Source: Salvia splendens (lineage: Eukaryota; Streptophyta; Magnoliopsida; Lamiales; Lamiaceae). Taken from it: a stretch of DNA of 64,000 nt. The stretch lies in the NCBI RefSeq assembly GCF_004379255.2, contig NC_056041.1, forward strand, positions 19,437,559-19,501,558, in the 5' to 3' direction. Shown in pieces: positions 23,536 to 34,711 of this stretch. The notes below the pieces were generated by a model. That model saw only the letters and a program-made list of their open reading frames with translations, was not told the origin of the DNA and did not search any database. The translations under genes were made by a program, and so were the position numbers. Positions within the stretch are counted from its first letter, which is position 1. Every line of letters starts with the position of its first letter.

Positions 23536-23784
23536 TAGTACTAAAAAACCAATTCCATTTTTAATTTTTGAGAAAAATACCAATCTTTTGGTTTACGTTA
23601 AACCAAAACTTAAAAGTTTTTCAAATTTGATCAGTAAAAAAGCATAATATAGAAAATATTCTTTTAAGTTTGAGTTTAGTATAAATGATTAGATTAAAAC
23701 TATATTTAATGTGATATTTACACTAAAATAAGTATGAATTTAGTGTAAATTGTTGGTGATGCTTTAAGAATTGTAAAAGGATTA

Positions 23785-24491
23785 GAGCATCCGCAGCGAC
23801 GTCTCGCTGCGGGCTTAGTCTCGTCCCGGCAGACGAGCTTAGCTCGTGGGGGAGGGGCGGGACGCGAGACAGTCCGCCACGCGCCAGCGCCACGTGGCGA
23901 GCTCTGGCACGCGGCGTGACGCCCACTAGCCGGCACGCGAGTGGGCGTCGATTTTTGCTAATTTTAATTATTTTTTTTAATCTGAATTTTTTAAAAAATT
24001 CCATTTTTTTCTACAGTTTTTTACAGTTTTTTTTTTAAAAATTTTCCCCACATTCATCTATAAATAACCCAATTCTCCCACCATTTTTCCACACACAACC
24101 ATTACACTCTCACAAACACCATCTCTCTTTCCTCTCTAATTTCTGCAAAAATGTCCGGTGACGGAAACTCCGGCGGCGAGGACAGCGGCTATGACTTGAA
24201 CGCATTTGTCGACTGGGGGGCATGTACAATGTTTTGGGTGCTTCCGGTTCCGGTTCGTCGCCGAGCACCCAAGGCTTGTAATTTTCTTTTATTTAATGAA
24301 GTATTTTTATTAATTGAATTTGTTGGAAATAAAAATAAAAAATGAAATTAAATGAATAGTTAAGGGATGAGATGGTTAAGAGATGGATGGATGCATGTGT
24401 TGTCTCTTAGTTAATGGATGGAGTAAAAAGTGCAGTGGGATCCATGAATAGTGAAGGAATGAGACGGTATTGAGACACGAATGCGGAAGGC
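23785..24491 (+). mobile_element. PIF/Harbinger element B, deletion derivative
   Basis: 707 bp. The left end GAGCATCCGCAGCGACGTCTC and GC-rich subterminal block match the transposase-side end of A. The right ~185 bp match the other end of A in inverted orientation almost base for base. Flanks are TTA/TAA (one mismatch). It ends about 170 bp before the PORR start codon, so it may sit in that gene's promoter. Confidence 0.8.
24151..24345 (+). pseudogene. truncated ORF of Harbinger element B
   Basis: A TATAAATA box (24059-24066) and CT-rich leader precede MSGDGNSGGEDSGYDLN, which resembles other Harbinger ORF1 starts in this window. The frame shifts and then runs into the element's terminal region after about 30 codons. 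No domain remains. Confidence 0.55.
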
Positions 24492-24661
24492 TAAAGACTA
24501 CTTGTAGTCAATGGAAACTGTCTAAATGTGTCGTTTTATGTGTAAAACCTTTGCGTTTTGTACACAACATACGGTTCTGCCGCGAAACCATTTTCAGCCG
24601 CAGTAGATACAAACAATTTCCGAGCTCTCGCAAAACCCCATCAGAAACCCTAATCCCTAAA

Positions 24662-25061
24662 ATGCGATCCGTAATTTGGCAATCTGTGAAGCAGCTCACC
24701 TCCAATACGACGGCGTCCCGATTGATGTCGCAGTCGACCTCAATCCCTAGAAAACAAGTGCGAGTTCGCGACCACGCCTACGATGACTACATGGAGATCC
24801 AGAAAAAAGTCCGCAAAGTCCTCAAATTCCAAGACCTCATTCTCTCGCAGCCTAACGCCATCATCTCCGTCTCCCGCCTCGACAGTATCTCCCGCCGAAT
24901 CGGATTCAAGCAGTTCGAATCCGGCCGCTTCGTTCTCAAATTCCCCCACGTCTTTGAGGTGTTCGAGCACCCGGTTCAGCGCATCCTCTACTGCCGCCTC
25001 ACCCGTAGAGCCGCCGCGCAGATCGAGCTAGAAAAACAGCTCTCCGCCGCCAGATACCGGA
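24662..25061 (+). pseudogene. PORR-domain organelle RNA-binding protein, 5' half
   Basis: Starts at MRSVIWQSVKQL, an Arg/Ser-rich presequence consistent with mitochondrial or plastid import. Then follows the PORR N-terminal region (VRKVLKFQDLIL, SRRIGFKQFESGRFVLKFP, HPVQRILYCRLTRRA). The frame runs to 25061, where the copia element enters; the gene resumes at 33303. PORR proteins such as WTF1 and RPD1 bind organellar group II introns or other organelle RNAs. The reading frame at the break is one base out of step with the 3' half, so an indel exists next to the insertion point. The gene cannot make its normal product here; another copy may exist. Confidence 0.88.
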
Positions 25062-25439
25062 TGTTGAAATGTTTGGTGACTAATGATAGCAAGCTAACGA
25101 GCAAAGAAGTGAGGAAGGGACAACCGCAGCTAGAACGAAGATGAGCTGGCATTTATAGCCGTTGGAGTTAGTTACAAGATATTTTCAGTCGGTTAGATTC
25201 TTAGTTAACATGCTTGTAACGTAGTGTTTGCTTTGATGCTGTTTTAGCTTCGAGTATAAATAGATCAGCTTAGTTTGTAAAGTCATAAGCTTGAGTATCA
25301 ATAAAATTCTCTTTTCTCAATTTTCCTCTGTTTATATCTCTGCATGAAGTTCATGCGTATTGTGTGTAGTTTTCTATAGTCTCTCTCGATTTGAATGTTT
25401 TGCTTGTTGTTTCTCATCTTCATATCTTCATCTTCTACA
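25062..25439 (+). repeat. 5' LTR of the PORR-inserted copia
   Basis: TG...CA, 378 bp. Contains a TATA-like GTATAAATAG at about 25254-25263 and AATAAA near 25300, so promoter and polyadenylation signals are both visible. Followed directly by the tRNA-primer site TGGTATCAG. Confidence 0.95.
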
Positions 25440-25504
25440 TGGTATCAGTGACAAACTCCTAATTCCGCTGCATTTCTTCTGGTTTCTTTTGGTTTTCCGT
25501 CACT

Positions 25505-27619
25505 ATGAATCGTCGTGGAAATCGCGGTGGTGAAGCTCTTGTTCCAATTGAAGACAACACCAGTCCTTACTATCTACATGCTAGCGATAATCCGAGCCTA
25601 CAACTCGTTCCTCAGCTGTTAACTGGCTCCAATTACATCAATTGGAGCAGATCTGTCGTTACAGCTTTAATCGCCAAAAACAAACTCTCATTTGTGAATG
25701 GATCATTTCCTCGTCCACCAATTGATGATCTCCTATCTCCTTCATGGATCCGATGCAACAGTATGGTAATCTCATGGCTTCGAAATTCTGTATCTCCTCA
25801 AATTTGCTCAAGTATAATGTATATTGATTATGCTCATGAATTATGGCTGGATCTACGTGATCGATTCTCTCAAATTGATTCAGCACGATCATATCAACTG
25901 AACCAGAAACTCATGTTCCTTACACAAGGTAATTCTGATGTCAACACCTACTTTGCAAATCTGAGGATTGTTTGGGATGAGTTTAAGCATGCACAACCGC
26001 TTGCTTGGTACACTTGCACCACATGTCGTTGTGATAGCACTTTGAAGTGGCATAAATATCAAGAGGATGACTGCACAATGCAGTTCCTCATAGGTTTGAA
26101 TTCCTCCTTTTCTCAAATCAGATCTAGCATTTTAGCTACTGTTCCACTTCCCTCTCTATCGAAGGTGTTTTCTATGCTTGTTCAAAAGGAAAGGCAGAAG
26201 AGTATTGAAGGTTATATGCCTTCTCCTACTGTTACATCAAGTGAACAACCTTATGCCAATGCAACCTCAACCAATTTTGGCAGAGGAAGGCTGTTATGTT
26301 CTCATTGTGGTAGAAACAACCACACTGTTGATAGGTGCTACTCATTGCATGGTTTTCCACAAAGCTATGGCAGAGGCAGGGGGAAGCCTCCGTTCAAAGA
26401 CTATAACTACTCCAAATCTGTGAATTTTGTTGATGATCATATATCTGATCAAACTGATAAAACAACTTCTTATTTCTCAGGATCCATGGCTTTTCCTTCA
26501 TCTGATCAATGTCAGCAACTCATTTCTCTGTTGCAATCTCAGCTTGCTGCTATATCATCTTCATCACCAACAACTCCATCAACTTCAGCCGCACAAATCA
26601 ATTTAGCCGCACATACAAGTTCAGTCGCACAAATTCCTTCCACCTCTACTCCATCTCACTTCCCATTCACTGGTACAACTCTTTTTCCTCCTTTTATTGC
26701 TTCTATTTCAGATTCTTCTCCTCTATGGATCCTTGATACAGGTGCTACTCACCATGTATGTTGTGATATTACTCTTTTTTCATCATCGTCACCTATTGAT
26801 AATGCCTCTGTGAACCTACCAAATGGTGCTAAGGCAACTGTTACACATATTGGATCTGTCTATCTCACCTCTGCTATCACACTTCATTATGTCCTATGTG
26901 TTCCTACTTTCACTTTCAACCTCATATCTATCAGTTCCCTCACCTCTTCTTTATCATGTGCTGTTAATTTCACTCATGATTCCATAACCATTCAGGGAAC
27001 TTCTCAGGGGATTCAGATTGGGAAGGGTAGCAGAGTTGGAAACCTCTACATTCTTGATGTAAAGTCTGATCCTATCTCAGGTTCAACTCACTCTGCTTGT
27101 ATCAATTCTGCTGTATCTGTTGATCTTTAGCATTGTAGACTTGGACACTTATCTTTCAATAAACTCAAGTCTATGTCCTCTTACATTCCTTTCTCTAATA
27201 AATCTCATTCCCTCTGTGAAATCTGCCCTTTAGCCAAACAGAAACACTTACCATTCTCCATTTCAGATTCTGTGGCTAATGATATTTTTGATCTCATTCA
27301 TTGTGATATATGGGGTCCTTTTTCACCTTGTACCTCACAAGGATACTCTTATTTCTTAACCATTGTTGATGATAATTCACGGTTTGTGTGGACCTTTTTG
27401 ATGCAACACAAATCTGATGTGAAGAATGTGTTAACTCAGTTTTTTAACACCATTCATTCACTCAATTTTCAAAGAAGATTAAGGCCATCAGATCTGATAA
27501 CGGCCCTGAGTTTAACCTACCACATTTATACTCTTCTTTTGGTACCATTACTCAACACTCTTGTGTGGAAACACCACAGCAAAATGCTAGGGTTGAGAGG
27601 AAACACCAGCATTTGCTAA
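25505..27619 (+). pseudogene. copia gag, protease and integrase start, broken
   Basis: Gag starts at MNRRGNRGGE with the Retrotran_gag/UBN2 pattern (LTGSNYINWSRSV). Then come a zinc knuckle (CSHCGRNNHTVDRCY) and a protease active site (WILDTGATHHV). An in-frame TAG at 27128-27130 replaces the Trp expected before HCRLGHLS (GAG-pre-integrase). The frame continues through the integrase zinc finger (CEICPLAKQ) and first Asp (HCDIWGP). Near 27480 it shifts by one base at the second catalytic Asp region, and shifts again near 27640. Confidence 0.88.
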
Positions 27620-27650
27620 ATGTAGGCCGAAGTCTCCAAATCAATCCCAT

Positions 27651-28744
27651 TTGCCTAACACTTTCTGGGGGGATTGTATACTCACAGCTTCTTATCTCAT
27701 TAATAGAACTTCTTCCTCAGTTATACCTGATAATATATCTCCTTTTGAAGCTCTTTATCACAAATCACCATCCTACTCTCATCTCAGAGTGTTTGGCTCA
27801 TTATGCTATGCTTCAACATTGAATAGACACAGAGATAAGTTTTCTCCTAGAGCTTCTAGATGTGTCTTTCTGGGGTATCCTTCGGGTTATAAAGGGTATA
27901 AACTCCTTGAGCTTGATTCTATGCAAGAGATTATTACCAGAAATGTAGTTTTTCATGAAGATAAATTTCCCTTTGATCACCTAACACCTTCCGAATTTCC
28001 AGTTCAAACTGCCTCTCACCTTGCTGACACTTCTGATTTCATCCAGCTCCCTCCATCCTCTTCTGATCCTCCAGATAATCATCCTACATCCCCTAATCTT
28101 CCAGATAATCAGCCTTCACCAAGTATCCTTCACATTCAGAATCCCACTCAAATCACTCGAACTGGCAGAATCACCAAAACTCCAGCTCATCTCACTGACT
28201 ATATCTGCAATTCAGTGCCATCTTCCACTCCATATCCCATCTCAGCCTATTTTTCCCTCTCCAAACTTTCTCCATCACACCTCAAATACATCATCCTAAT
28301 GACTGCTATATCTGAGCCAAAATCATACAATGAAGCTGCTCAGTTTCCTGAATGGCAGAAAGCCATTCAAGAAGAGCTTTCTGCTCTTATTCAAACTGGG
28401 ACTTGGAAAATCCTTCCTCTACCAGAAGGCAAGATCCCTATTGATTGCAAGAGGGTCTTCAAAGTGAAATTCAAGCCAGATGCCAGTGTAGAAAGATATA
28501 AAGCTCGTTTGGTAGCTAAAGGATTCACACAACTTGAAGGCATTGACTTTCTTGACACTTTCTCACCAGTGGCTAAACCCACTACTGTCAAGTTCATTCT
28601 TGCTTTGGCTGCCATTCATGGCTGGTTTTTGTATCATCTTGACATCAACAATGCTTTCTTATATGGTGACTTAAAAGAAGAAATTTACATGACTATACCA
28701 CCTAGGCTTCTTGTTGAGGGGGGGGGAGGCATCCAGAAGGCTCT
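27651..28744 (+). pseudogene. copia integrase end and RT start, interrupted
   Basis: Covers the integrase C-terminal part ([29 protein letters not shown]), a linker, and the RT N-terminal region ([37 protein letters not shown]). It stops at the solo-LTR insertion; RT resumes at 31797. Confidence 0.88.
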
Positions 28745-28749
28745 AAGAT

Positions 28750-31700
28750 TGTCACGATCGCCCTCACTAAGGATAGTAAAGACGGGGAAATCGTGACTAG
28801 GGAAGGGACGAAGGAGCAGGGAAGAAAAAGGGGAAAGCAATGAAAGACAACATCTTAAACAAAGCTTCAAAAGAAGAGTATTAATCAATTAAACAATTAA
28901 GGAGCGGGTTAATATCTCAAGGTAAATAATGTTAAAAAGTAGTGTGGGGCAAAACGAAAGACTTTAACAAGAACGATTCGAAACACGGCAGCGGAAAAAC
29001 AAGTATCAGAGGAGAGTCATAGGATGACGCCCATGTTTGAAGACACGATGCATCCGGGAATTCCTAAAGCTCACTCAACATCCGCCGCAACATCACCCCT
29101 CAACCTGCACATAAAGAAAAAGGATATGCAGGGCTGAGTACTTGTTGTACTCAATGGGCTCATGCCGAAAACATTTTATAACAGTTATGTCATCCATACC
29201 GGTGAACTCGAGTTTTTACGTTTATTTAAGAAATATCATGAGTATCACAAAAACACTTTTCACAGACCGGCCGGTCAAAACAAAGTCCCCACTTTCTCAA
29301 CAATCAATCAATCACATCCTCTTACCATAGTGCGACGAAAGTGTGGCCACACTATTCGCCCACGAGACCGGCCGACTAGCAAGGACGGCTCACGATCCCC
29401 TCTGTGTACACAGCCTGATAGGGTTTGCGGCCCTACTCAGACCCGAATTCGTTTATCATAGCCCTATAGCCTAATGGAGCGAACTCACAAACTAGGCATC
29501 AAGCACAATCTCAACATAGCCCTATAGCCTAACGGAGCAAGCTCAAACGAACTAGCCATCAGGCAACAATCTCAACATCAAAACAATCACGACATGACAT
29601 AACACTTTAAACCACCCTTATAACACCACATCATATTTTCGGAAAAATAAAGAGGTTTGAAAAGAAAGCCCACCTCGTTCGCTTAACAATTCACAATCCA
29701 ACTTATGGCAACTCTCGTTCCTCGAGTTCACGAATACAATCACCCTTGTCAACGAAAACACAAGTCAGCCTTCCACAGAATCATATTACCATGCATGTCC
29801 TATCGTTTCTCTCTCATCGTTTTTCTCAATTTACCCAACCCAATGTTCGTCACAAAGATGGAAAAACACACCATAATATATTTCGACGTATCTCACGCGA
29901 TCACATTATTAAACACGTTCCTTGGATATACATGCATCATATAATACTTTTAAACTAGAAAATAAATATCCTTTTATCAAAGCAGAAAACTGGCAGAACT
30001 GCGCGACCATTTTATAAAAATCACTAAAAATTCACCCGACCTCGTATGAAGCTAAATTTTGGTCACAACACAGAATACACATTCAAGTTCATCCTGAAAA
30101 ATTTTCACACTGAAATCACGTCGTTTAGTCAGTCAAATCAATAATTAAACTCTCTGGTTGGAACATAAAATTTCTAACAGCACTGCGCAGTTTATTTGAA
30201 AACTTTACCATAAATTCATCCAATGCCTAAAAAGGCTGAAAATTTTACACGACTTAGAAGACACTTCAAATTTTGCATGTAGTTCAAGAATCACATCAAT
30301 CGGAGGTCATTTGGTCAGTCAAAAAGAAAACGAAACATTCTTGGCGAGAACACAGGTTTCTGGCAGATTTGCGCAGTCAACTTCAAAAAATTATTAAAAA
30401 TTCTTTTTTTGATAAAAAGGACTGAAATTCACACGAGACACGGAAAACACCTTGAAGTTTACTCAGTAAAAATGTCATATCAAAATTAGTTCGTTTGATG
30501 AGTCAATTACAGATCAGAAGCTACTGGTCATGCACCACAGATTTCAGGTTCATAGTTTCGAAAATAGGGTTTTCATCTTCCATCAAACAAACACCAACTT
30601 TTCATGCTGGAAAACACATAATCATGCTTAAAAGGTTCTCATGATCATGTTTGCCCATAAACTCACATCATTCACCAAAGATTCAAATCAAACTTCACAA
30701 AATTGCATTCAAAACCCATACATAAATGCAAACACAAATTCCCCACCGATTAAATCCTTAGATTTGAAATCCCTACACTCACTAGATGCATGAGGGAGTC
30801 GAAAGAATGTTTGGATGGAGAGGAATGAAGAATAGATGTTTGATTGTACCTTTCTTGAACGAAACAATCGGTAGAAACGAATATAACTCTTGATTCTTCA
30901 ACAAACTCTTGGCGAATCGAAAGGATCTTGAGTAGAGTAGAAAAACAAGTGTGGGAGAAGATGGAGCAAGGGGAGGGGCGTGTGATTTGAGAGGGAGGCG
31001 TGTGAGATGGGTTTAGGGTTAGGTTTTTGGTTTTATTTATAGAGTTAGGAAATAATATATCCCACAATTAATTGAAGATTTGGGAGAATAAATCAAATAA
31101 AGATTTGAGAGATTTGGGGGGGGGGAGGCGTGAATTATGGGGAGAAATAAGGGGAGGATTTTTTAAAATCATAGCTATTTAATTAGCTTATGATTTAATT
31201 TGGTATTTCACGGAGTAGAATAAAATAATACGGAGTAGAGAAATTTGTAAAATCCTCCAAAAATAATTAGAAGTAGGCGTGTGGTTTAAGGTTCCTCCCA
31301 CCAGAAAAATTTCCAAATCTTTAATAGAATAAAGTAAGGCAAGATTGGCTAGAATATTCCAATTCATTCATGGAAAGAAATAAGTAAGAAATCAATTATA
31401 GAATACTTAATTTCTCCTCTCCCAAAAATAGGAGATTTCGAAAATCATGGAAAAATAAATAAGAATATTTTGGTTTTGGATTTAATTTGGATAAATATCC
31501 CAAAATAATTAAATAAATCCAAGAAAGAAGATATTACTTCCAATAAATAGAAAGGCCGAAAAGAATTCGAATAAAGTGGCTGGCACAAATATGCATGATC
31601 CTATTTAATTAAATCCCCCCATTGGAAAACATATCATATTATTCCACATAACTCTCAACCATTAATTTCACATCGTTAACACAATCACATAGAAATCAAT

Positions 31701-31793
31701 TTCCAAAAATGCATTTCCAAATCAACATCCACATTAATAAAACGAAAATAATCCATCAAATAAAAAAAGTCAAAAATTTTCCGGGGTGCTACA
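28750..31793. mobile_element. 3.0-kb solo LTR, probably Ty3/gypsy type
   Basis: 3044 bp starting TGTCACGATC and ending GGGGTGCTACA, flanked by AAGAT on both sides (28745-28749, 31794-31798). There is no primer site, coding region or second LTR inside, so it is best read as a solo LTR left after LTR-LTR recombination. TGTCAC...GCTACA ends and great length suggest a gypsy lineage with long LTRs; that is inference. It contains about three imperfect 185-bp internal repeats. Confidence 0.82.
29990..30545. repeat. three imperfect ~185-bp repeats inside the solo LTR
   Basis: CTGGCAGAACTGCGCGAC, CTAACAGCACTGCGCAG and CTGGCAGATTTGCGCAG start at about 29990, 30174 and 30360. Each is followed by similar blocks (TGAAATTTTCACAC..., TCGTTTRGTCAGTCAA). 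Confidence 0.7.
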
Positions 31794-31796
31794 AAG

Positions 31797-32918
31797 ATGG
31801 TATGCAAATTGAATAAGTCCTTATATGGCTTGAAACAAGCATCGAGGCAATGGCATTTGAAACTCACTGAAGTGTTTGCCAAGTTTGGACTCCAACAATC
31901 AGCCTCAGATCACTCATTCTTCTTCAAACATGATGATACAACATTCTTTGGTGTTGTGGTGTATGTAGATGATCTAATGGCAGCAACAAATAAGCCTGAG
32001 TTAATGGAAAAGTTCAAGACTTTTCTGAGTTAGTTTTTCAAATTTAAAGACTTGAGATCTCCAAAATACTTTCTTGGATTGGAGATAGCCAGAAGTGAAA
32101 AGGGAATCATGGTCTCCCAAAGAAAGTATGCCATGGATTTGATAAGGGATACAGGCTTACTCGGTTGTAAACCATCTCAGGTTCCCATGGATCCTTCAAA
32201 ACAGCTTCACCAAGATGCAGGAGATACAATGGAAGACTCCTCCAAGTATAGAAGACAAATTGGTAGACTCCTATACCTCTGTATTACTAGGCCTGACATT
32301 ACTTTCGCGGTGCACAAGTTAAGTCAATATGTCTCCAAACCACGCACTGAACATTGGGAAGCAAGTGAAAGAGTGCTGAGATATCTAAAGTCCACTCCAA
32401 GTCACGGTCAGTTTTACTCAAGCAAAGCCTCACCTACACTAAGTATCTTCTCGGATGCTGACTGGGCAGCCTGTCCAGACACTAGAAAATCAATCACTGG
32501 ATATTGTTTGTTTCTCGGATCATCTTTGGTGTCATAGAAATCCAAGAAACAACAGACTATATCAAGATCTTCAGCAGAGGCTGAATACCGAGCAATGGCT
32601 CAGGCGACATGTGAAGTGGTGTGGGCTATTGCATTGCTAAAGGACTTTGGTGTCAAGATAGAGAAGGTTGTCCCTCTCTTCTCTGATAATCAAGCCGCGG
32701 TGCATATCAGTGTGAATCCGATTTTTCATGAGAGAACGAAGCATATCGAGATTGATTGTCACACAGTCAGGGAAAAATATTTGGAAGGGATCATTAAGCC
32801 GATGCACATCAAGAATGAATGGCAATTGACAGACATTTTCACAAAACCACTTGGCACTACAGCTTTTGAAAAGATTTTGAGTAAAATGGATTTTTGCAGT
32901 CTATATGCTCCAGCTTGA
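31797..32918 (+). pseudogene. copia RT C-terminal half and RNase H
   Basis: Resumes at KLNKSLYGLKQASRQW, with YVDDLM of RT, then FLGLEIARS, SDADWAACPDTRKS and the RNase H end (SDNQAAVHISVNPIFHERTKHIE). Two in-frame TAG codons lie at 32031-32033 and 32535-32537, the latter where Trp is expected. The last stop is at 32916-32918, immediately before the polypurine tract. Confidence 0.9.
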
Positions 32919-32924
32919 GGGGGG

Positions 32925-33302
32925 TGTTGAAATGTTTGGTGACTAATGATAGCAAGCTAACGAGCAAAGAAGTGAGGAAGAGACAACCGCAGCTAGAACG
33001 AAGATGAGCTGGCATTTATAGCAGTTGGAGTTAGTTACAAGATATTTTCAGTCGGTTAGGTTCTTAGTTAGCATGCTTGTAACGTAGTGTTTGCTTTGAT
33101 GCTGTTTTAGCTTCGAGTATAAATAGATCAGCTTAGTTTGTAAAGTCATAAGCTTGAGTATCAATAAAATTCTCTTTTCTCAATTTTCCTCTGTTTATAT
33201 CTCTGCATGAAGTTCATGCGTATTGCGTGTAGTTTTCTATAGTCTCTCTCGATTTGAATGTGTTGCTTGTTGTTTCTCATCTTCATATCTTCATCTTCTA
33301 CA
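32925..33302 (+). repeat. 3' LTR of the PORR-inserted copia
   Basis: 378 bp, the same length as the 5' LTR. The differences seen are single substitutions only (six). Confidence 0.95.
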
Positions 33303-34181
33303 CCGGAAGCAGTCACCCGGATCAGGAAGCTTCTCATGCTGTCGAACACAGGCCGGGTCAGGCTGGAGCACATCCGCATTGCGCGGAGGGAGTTTGGATT
33401 GCCGGATGATTTCGAATCGTCGGTTATTTTGAATCACCCCCAATTTTTCCGGTTGTTTGATGCTGATGAGACTAGGAATAAGTACATTGAGCTGGTGGAG
33501 AGGGACTGCACTCTCACTGTTTGTGAAATTGAGCGAGTGAGGGAAAGGGAATATCGGGAGAAAGGGGAGGACGCCGAGGAAATCCGGTTCTCGTTCCTCG
33601 TGAATTTCCCCCCGGGGTTCAAAATCGGGAAGTATTACAAGATCGCGATGTGGAAATGGCAGAGGCTGCCGTATTGGTCGCCCTACGAGGATGTGTCCGG
33701 GTACGACCTGCGGTCTTTAGAGGCGCAGCGGAGGATGGAGAAGAGGGCGGTGGCGATGATCCACGAGCTGCTGGCGCTGACGGTGGAGAAGAAGATGACG
33801 TTGGAGAGGATAGCACATTTTAGGATGACCATGGACTTGCCGAAGAAGCTGAAGGAGTTTGTGCTGCAGCAGCAGGGGATCTTCTACCTGTCGACGAGAG
33901 GGAACCACGGGAAGCTGCACACGGTGTTTCTGAAGGAGGCGTATAGGAAAGGGGAGCTGGTGGAGCCGAATGAGCTGTATCTGACGAGGAGGAAGCTGGC
34001 TGAGCTCGTGCTTGTCAGTCCGAGGAAAGCGCGGATGCAGCCTGAGTTGGCTAGCTATTGGAGGGACGGAGTGGATAATCACATGTGGGATGTCGGGAGG
34101 GATTTGGATGATGTGGTGGATGCTTCTTACTCAGATGAGGATGAAAGCTGTAGTGGAAGTGATATAGATGAATCTTGCTAA
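33303..34181 (+). pseudogene. PORR-domain protein, 3' half
   Basis: Open to the stop at 34179-34181 in the frame of EAVTRIRKLLMLSNTGR. Continues the PORR domain (LEHIRIARREFGLPDDF, HPQFFRLFD, NFPPGFKIGKYYKIAMWKWQRLPYWSPYED, KKLKEFVLQQQGIFYLSTRG, LVSPRKARMQPEL) and ends in an acidic tail. No internal stop is seen in this half. Removing the copia and one TSD copy would leave this half one base out of frame with the 5' half. Confidence 0.88.
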
Positions 34182-34711
34182 TTAGTCCGATTTAGAGGGA
34201 ACCCTGGATTTTGAAATCTTGACTCTCTCTACACTTGTCTGAATGGAGTATTAAGATTTGGATGGCAAAGATATTCCTTCCCAATTTCCCATCAATTGAC
34301 TTAGCTAAGATTGTGAACCCTTAAAATCCTTCAGTTTCCTATATAGATGAAACATATATATACTAATTGATAAGAAGAAATTTTGTACTATAATAGGATA
34401 TCGATAAAATACTCTATTTACGTGGAACCTGTCTCTCTGCAGAAATATAACATCAAAATGCTAGCAGATTGTGTTATGCATAAAACGCAACAATTTGGGC
34501 ATAAATAAGCCTTTGTTTTTTTTTTATGAAAAGAACATTCCAAAGTTCAATTATCGAGATACTAATCGCGATTACTATTTTTTATACATGATCAGCCCCC
34601 ACAAAAATATCCTTAATTTTGTTAGTATTTTACTACTACAGTGGAATGGCTTTATTGAAGTGCTATTGCAGTTAACCGTTGAGTTAATAAAGGAATTATC
34701 CTTCAAAACAT
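34182..34711 (+). other. spacer between the PORR gene and the CCB2-like gene
   Basis: AT-rich; no domain-bearing ORF. Presumably contains the PORR terminator and the CCB2 promoter and leader. Confidence 0.5.

Larger units (their letters stand above)
25062..33302 (+). mobile_element. Ty1/copia element inserted in the PORR gene
   Basis: 8241 bp flanked by CCGGA (25057-25061, 33303-33307). LTRs of 378 bp each lie at 25062-25439 and 32925-33302. A primer-binding site TGGTATCAG begins at 25440, and a purine tract (GAGGGGGG) ends at 32924. LTRs differ at six positions by eye (about 1.6%). At the commonly used plant rate of 1.3e-8 per site per year that is about 0.6 million years; this date is inference. 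A 3.0-kb solo LTR splits its reverse transcriptase. Confidence 0.95.

Noticed and set aside
17649..24491. One giant 6.8-kb transposon with ~185-bp terminal inverted repeats
   Set aside because: The tRNA-like flanks show that element A ends at 19722 with its own TGA duplication, and B has its own left end at 23785. Two inverted relatives explain the symmetry better.
28750..31793. Complete retrotransposon or gene inside the copia RT
   Set aside because: No primer site, polypurine tract, paired LTR or domain-bearing ORF within the 3 kb; solo LTR is the simpler reading.
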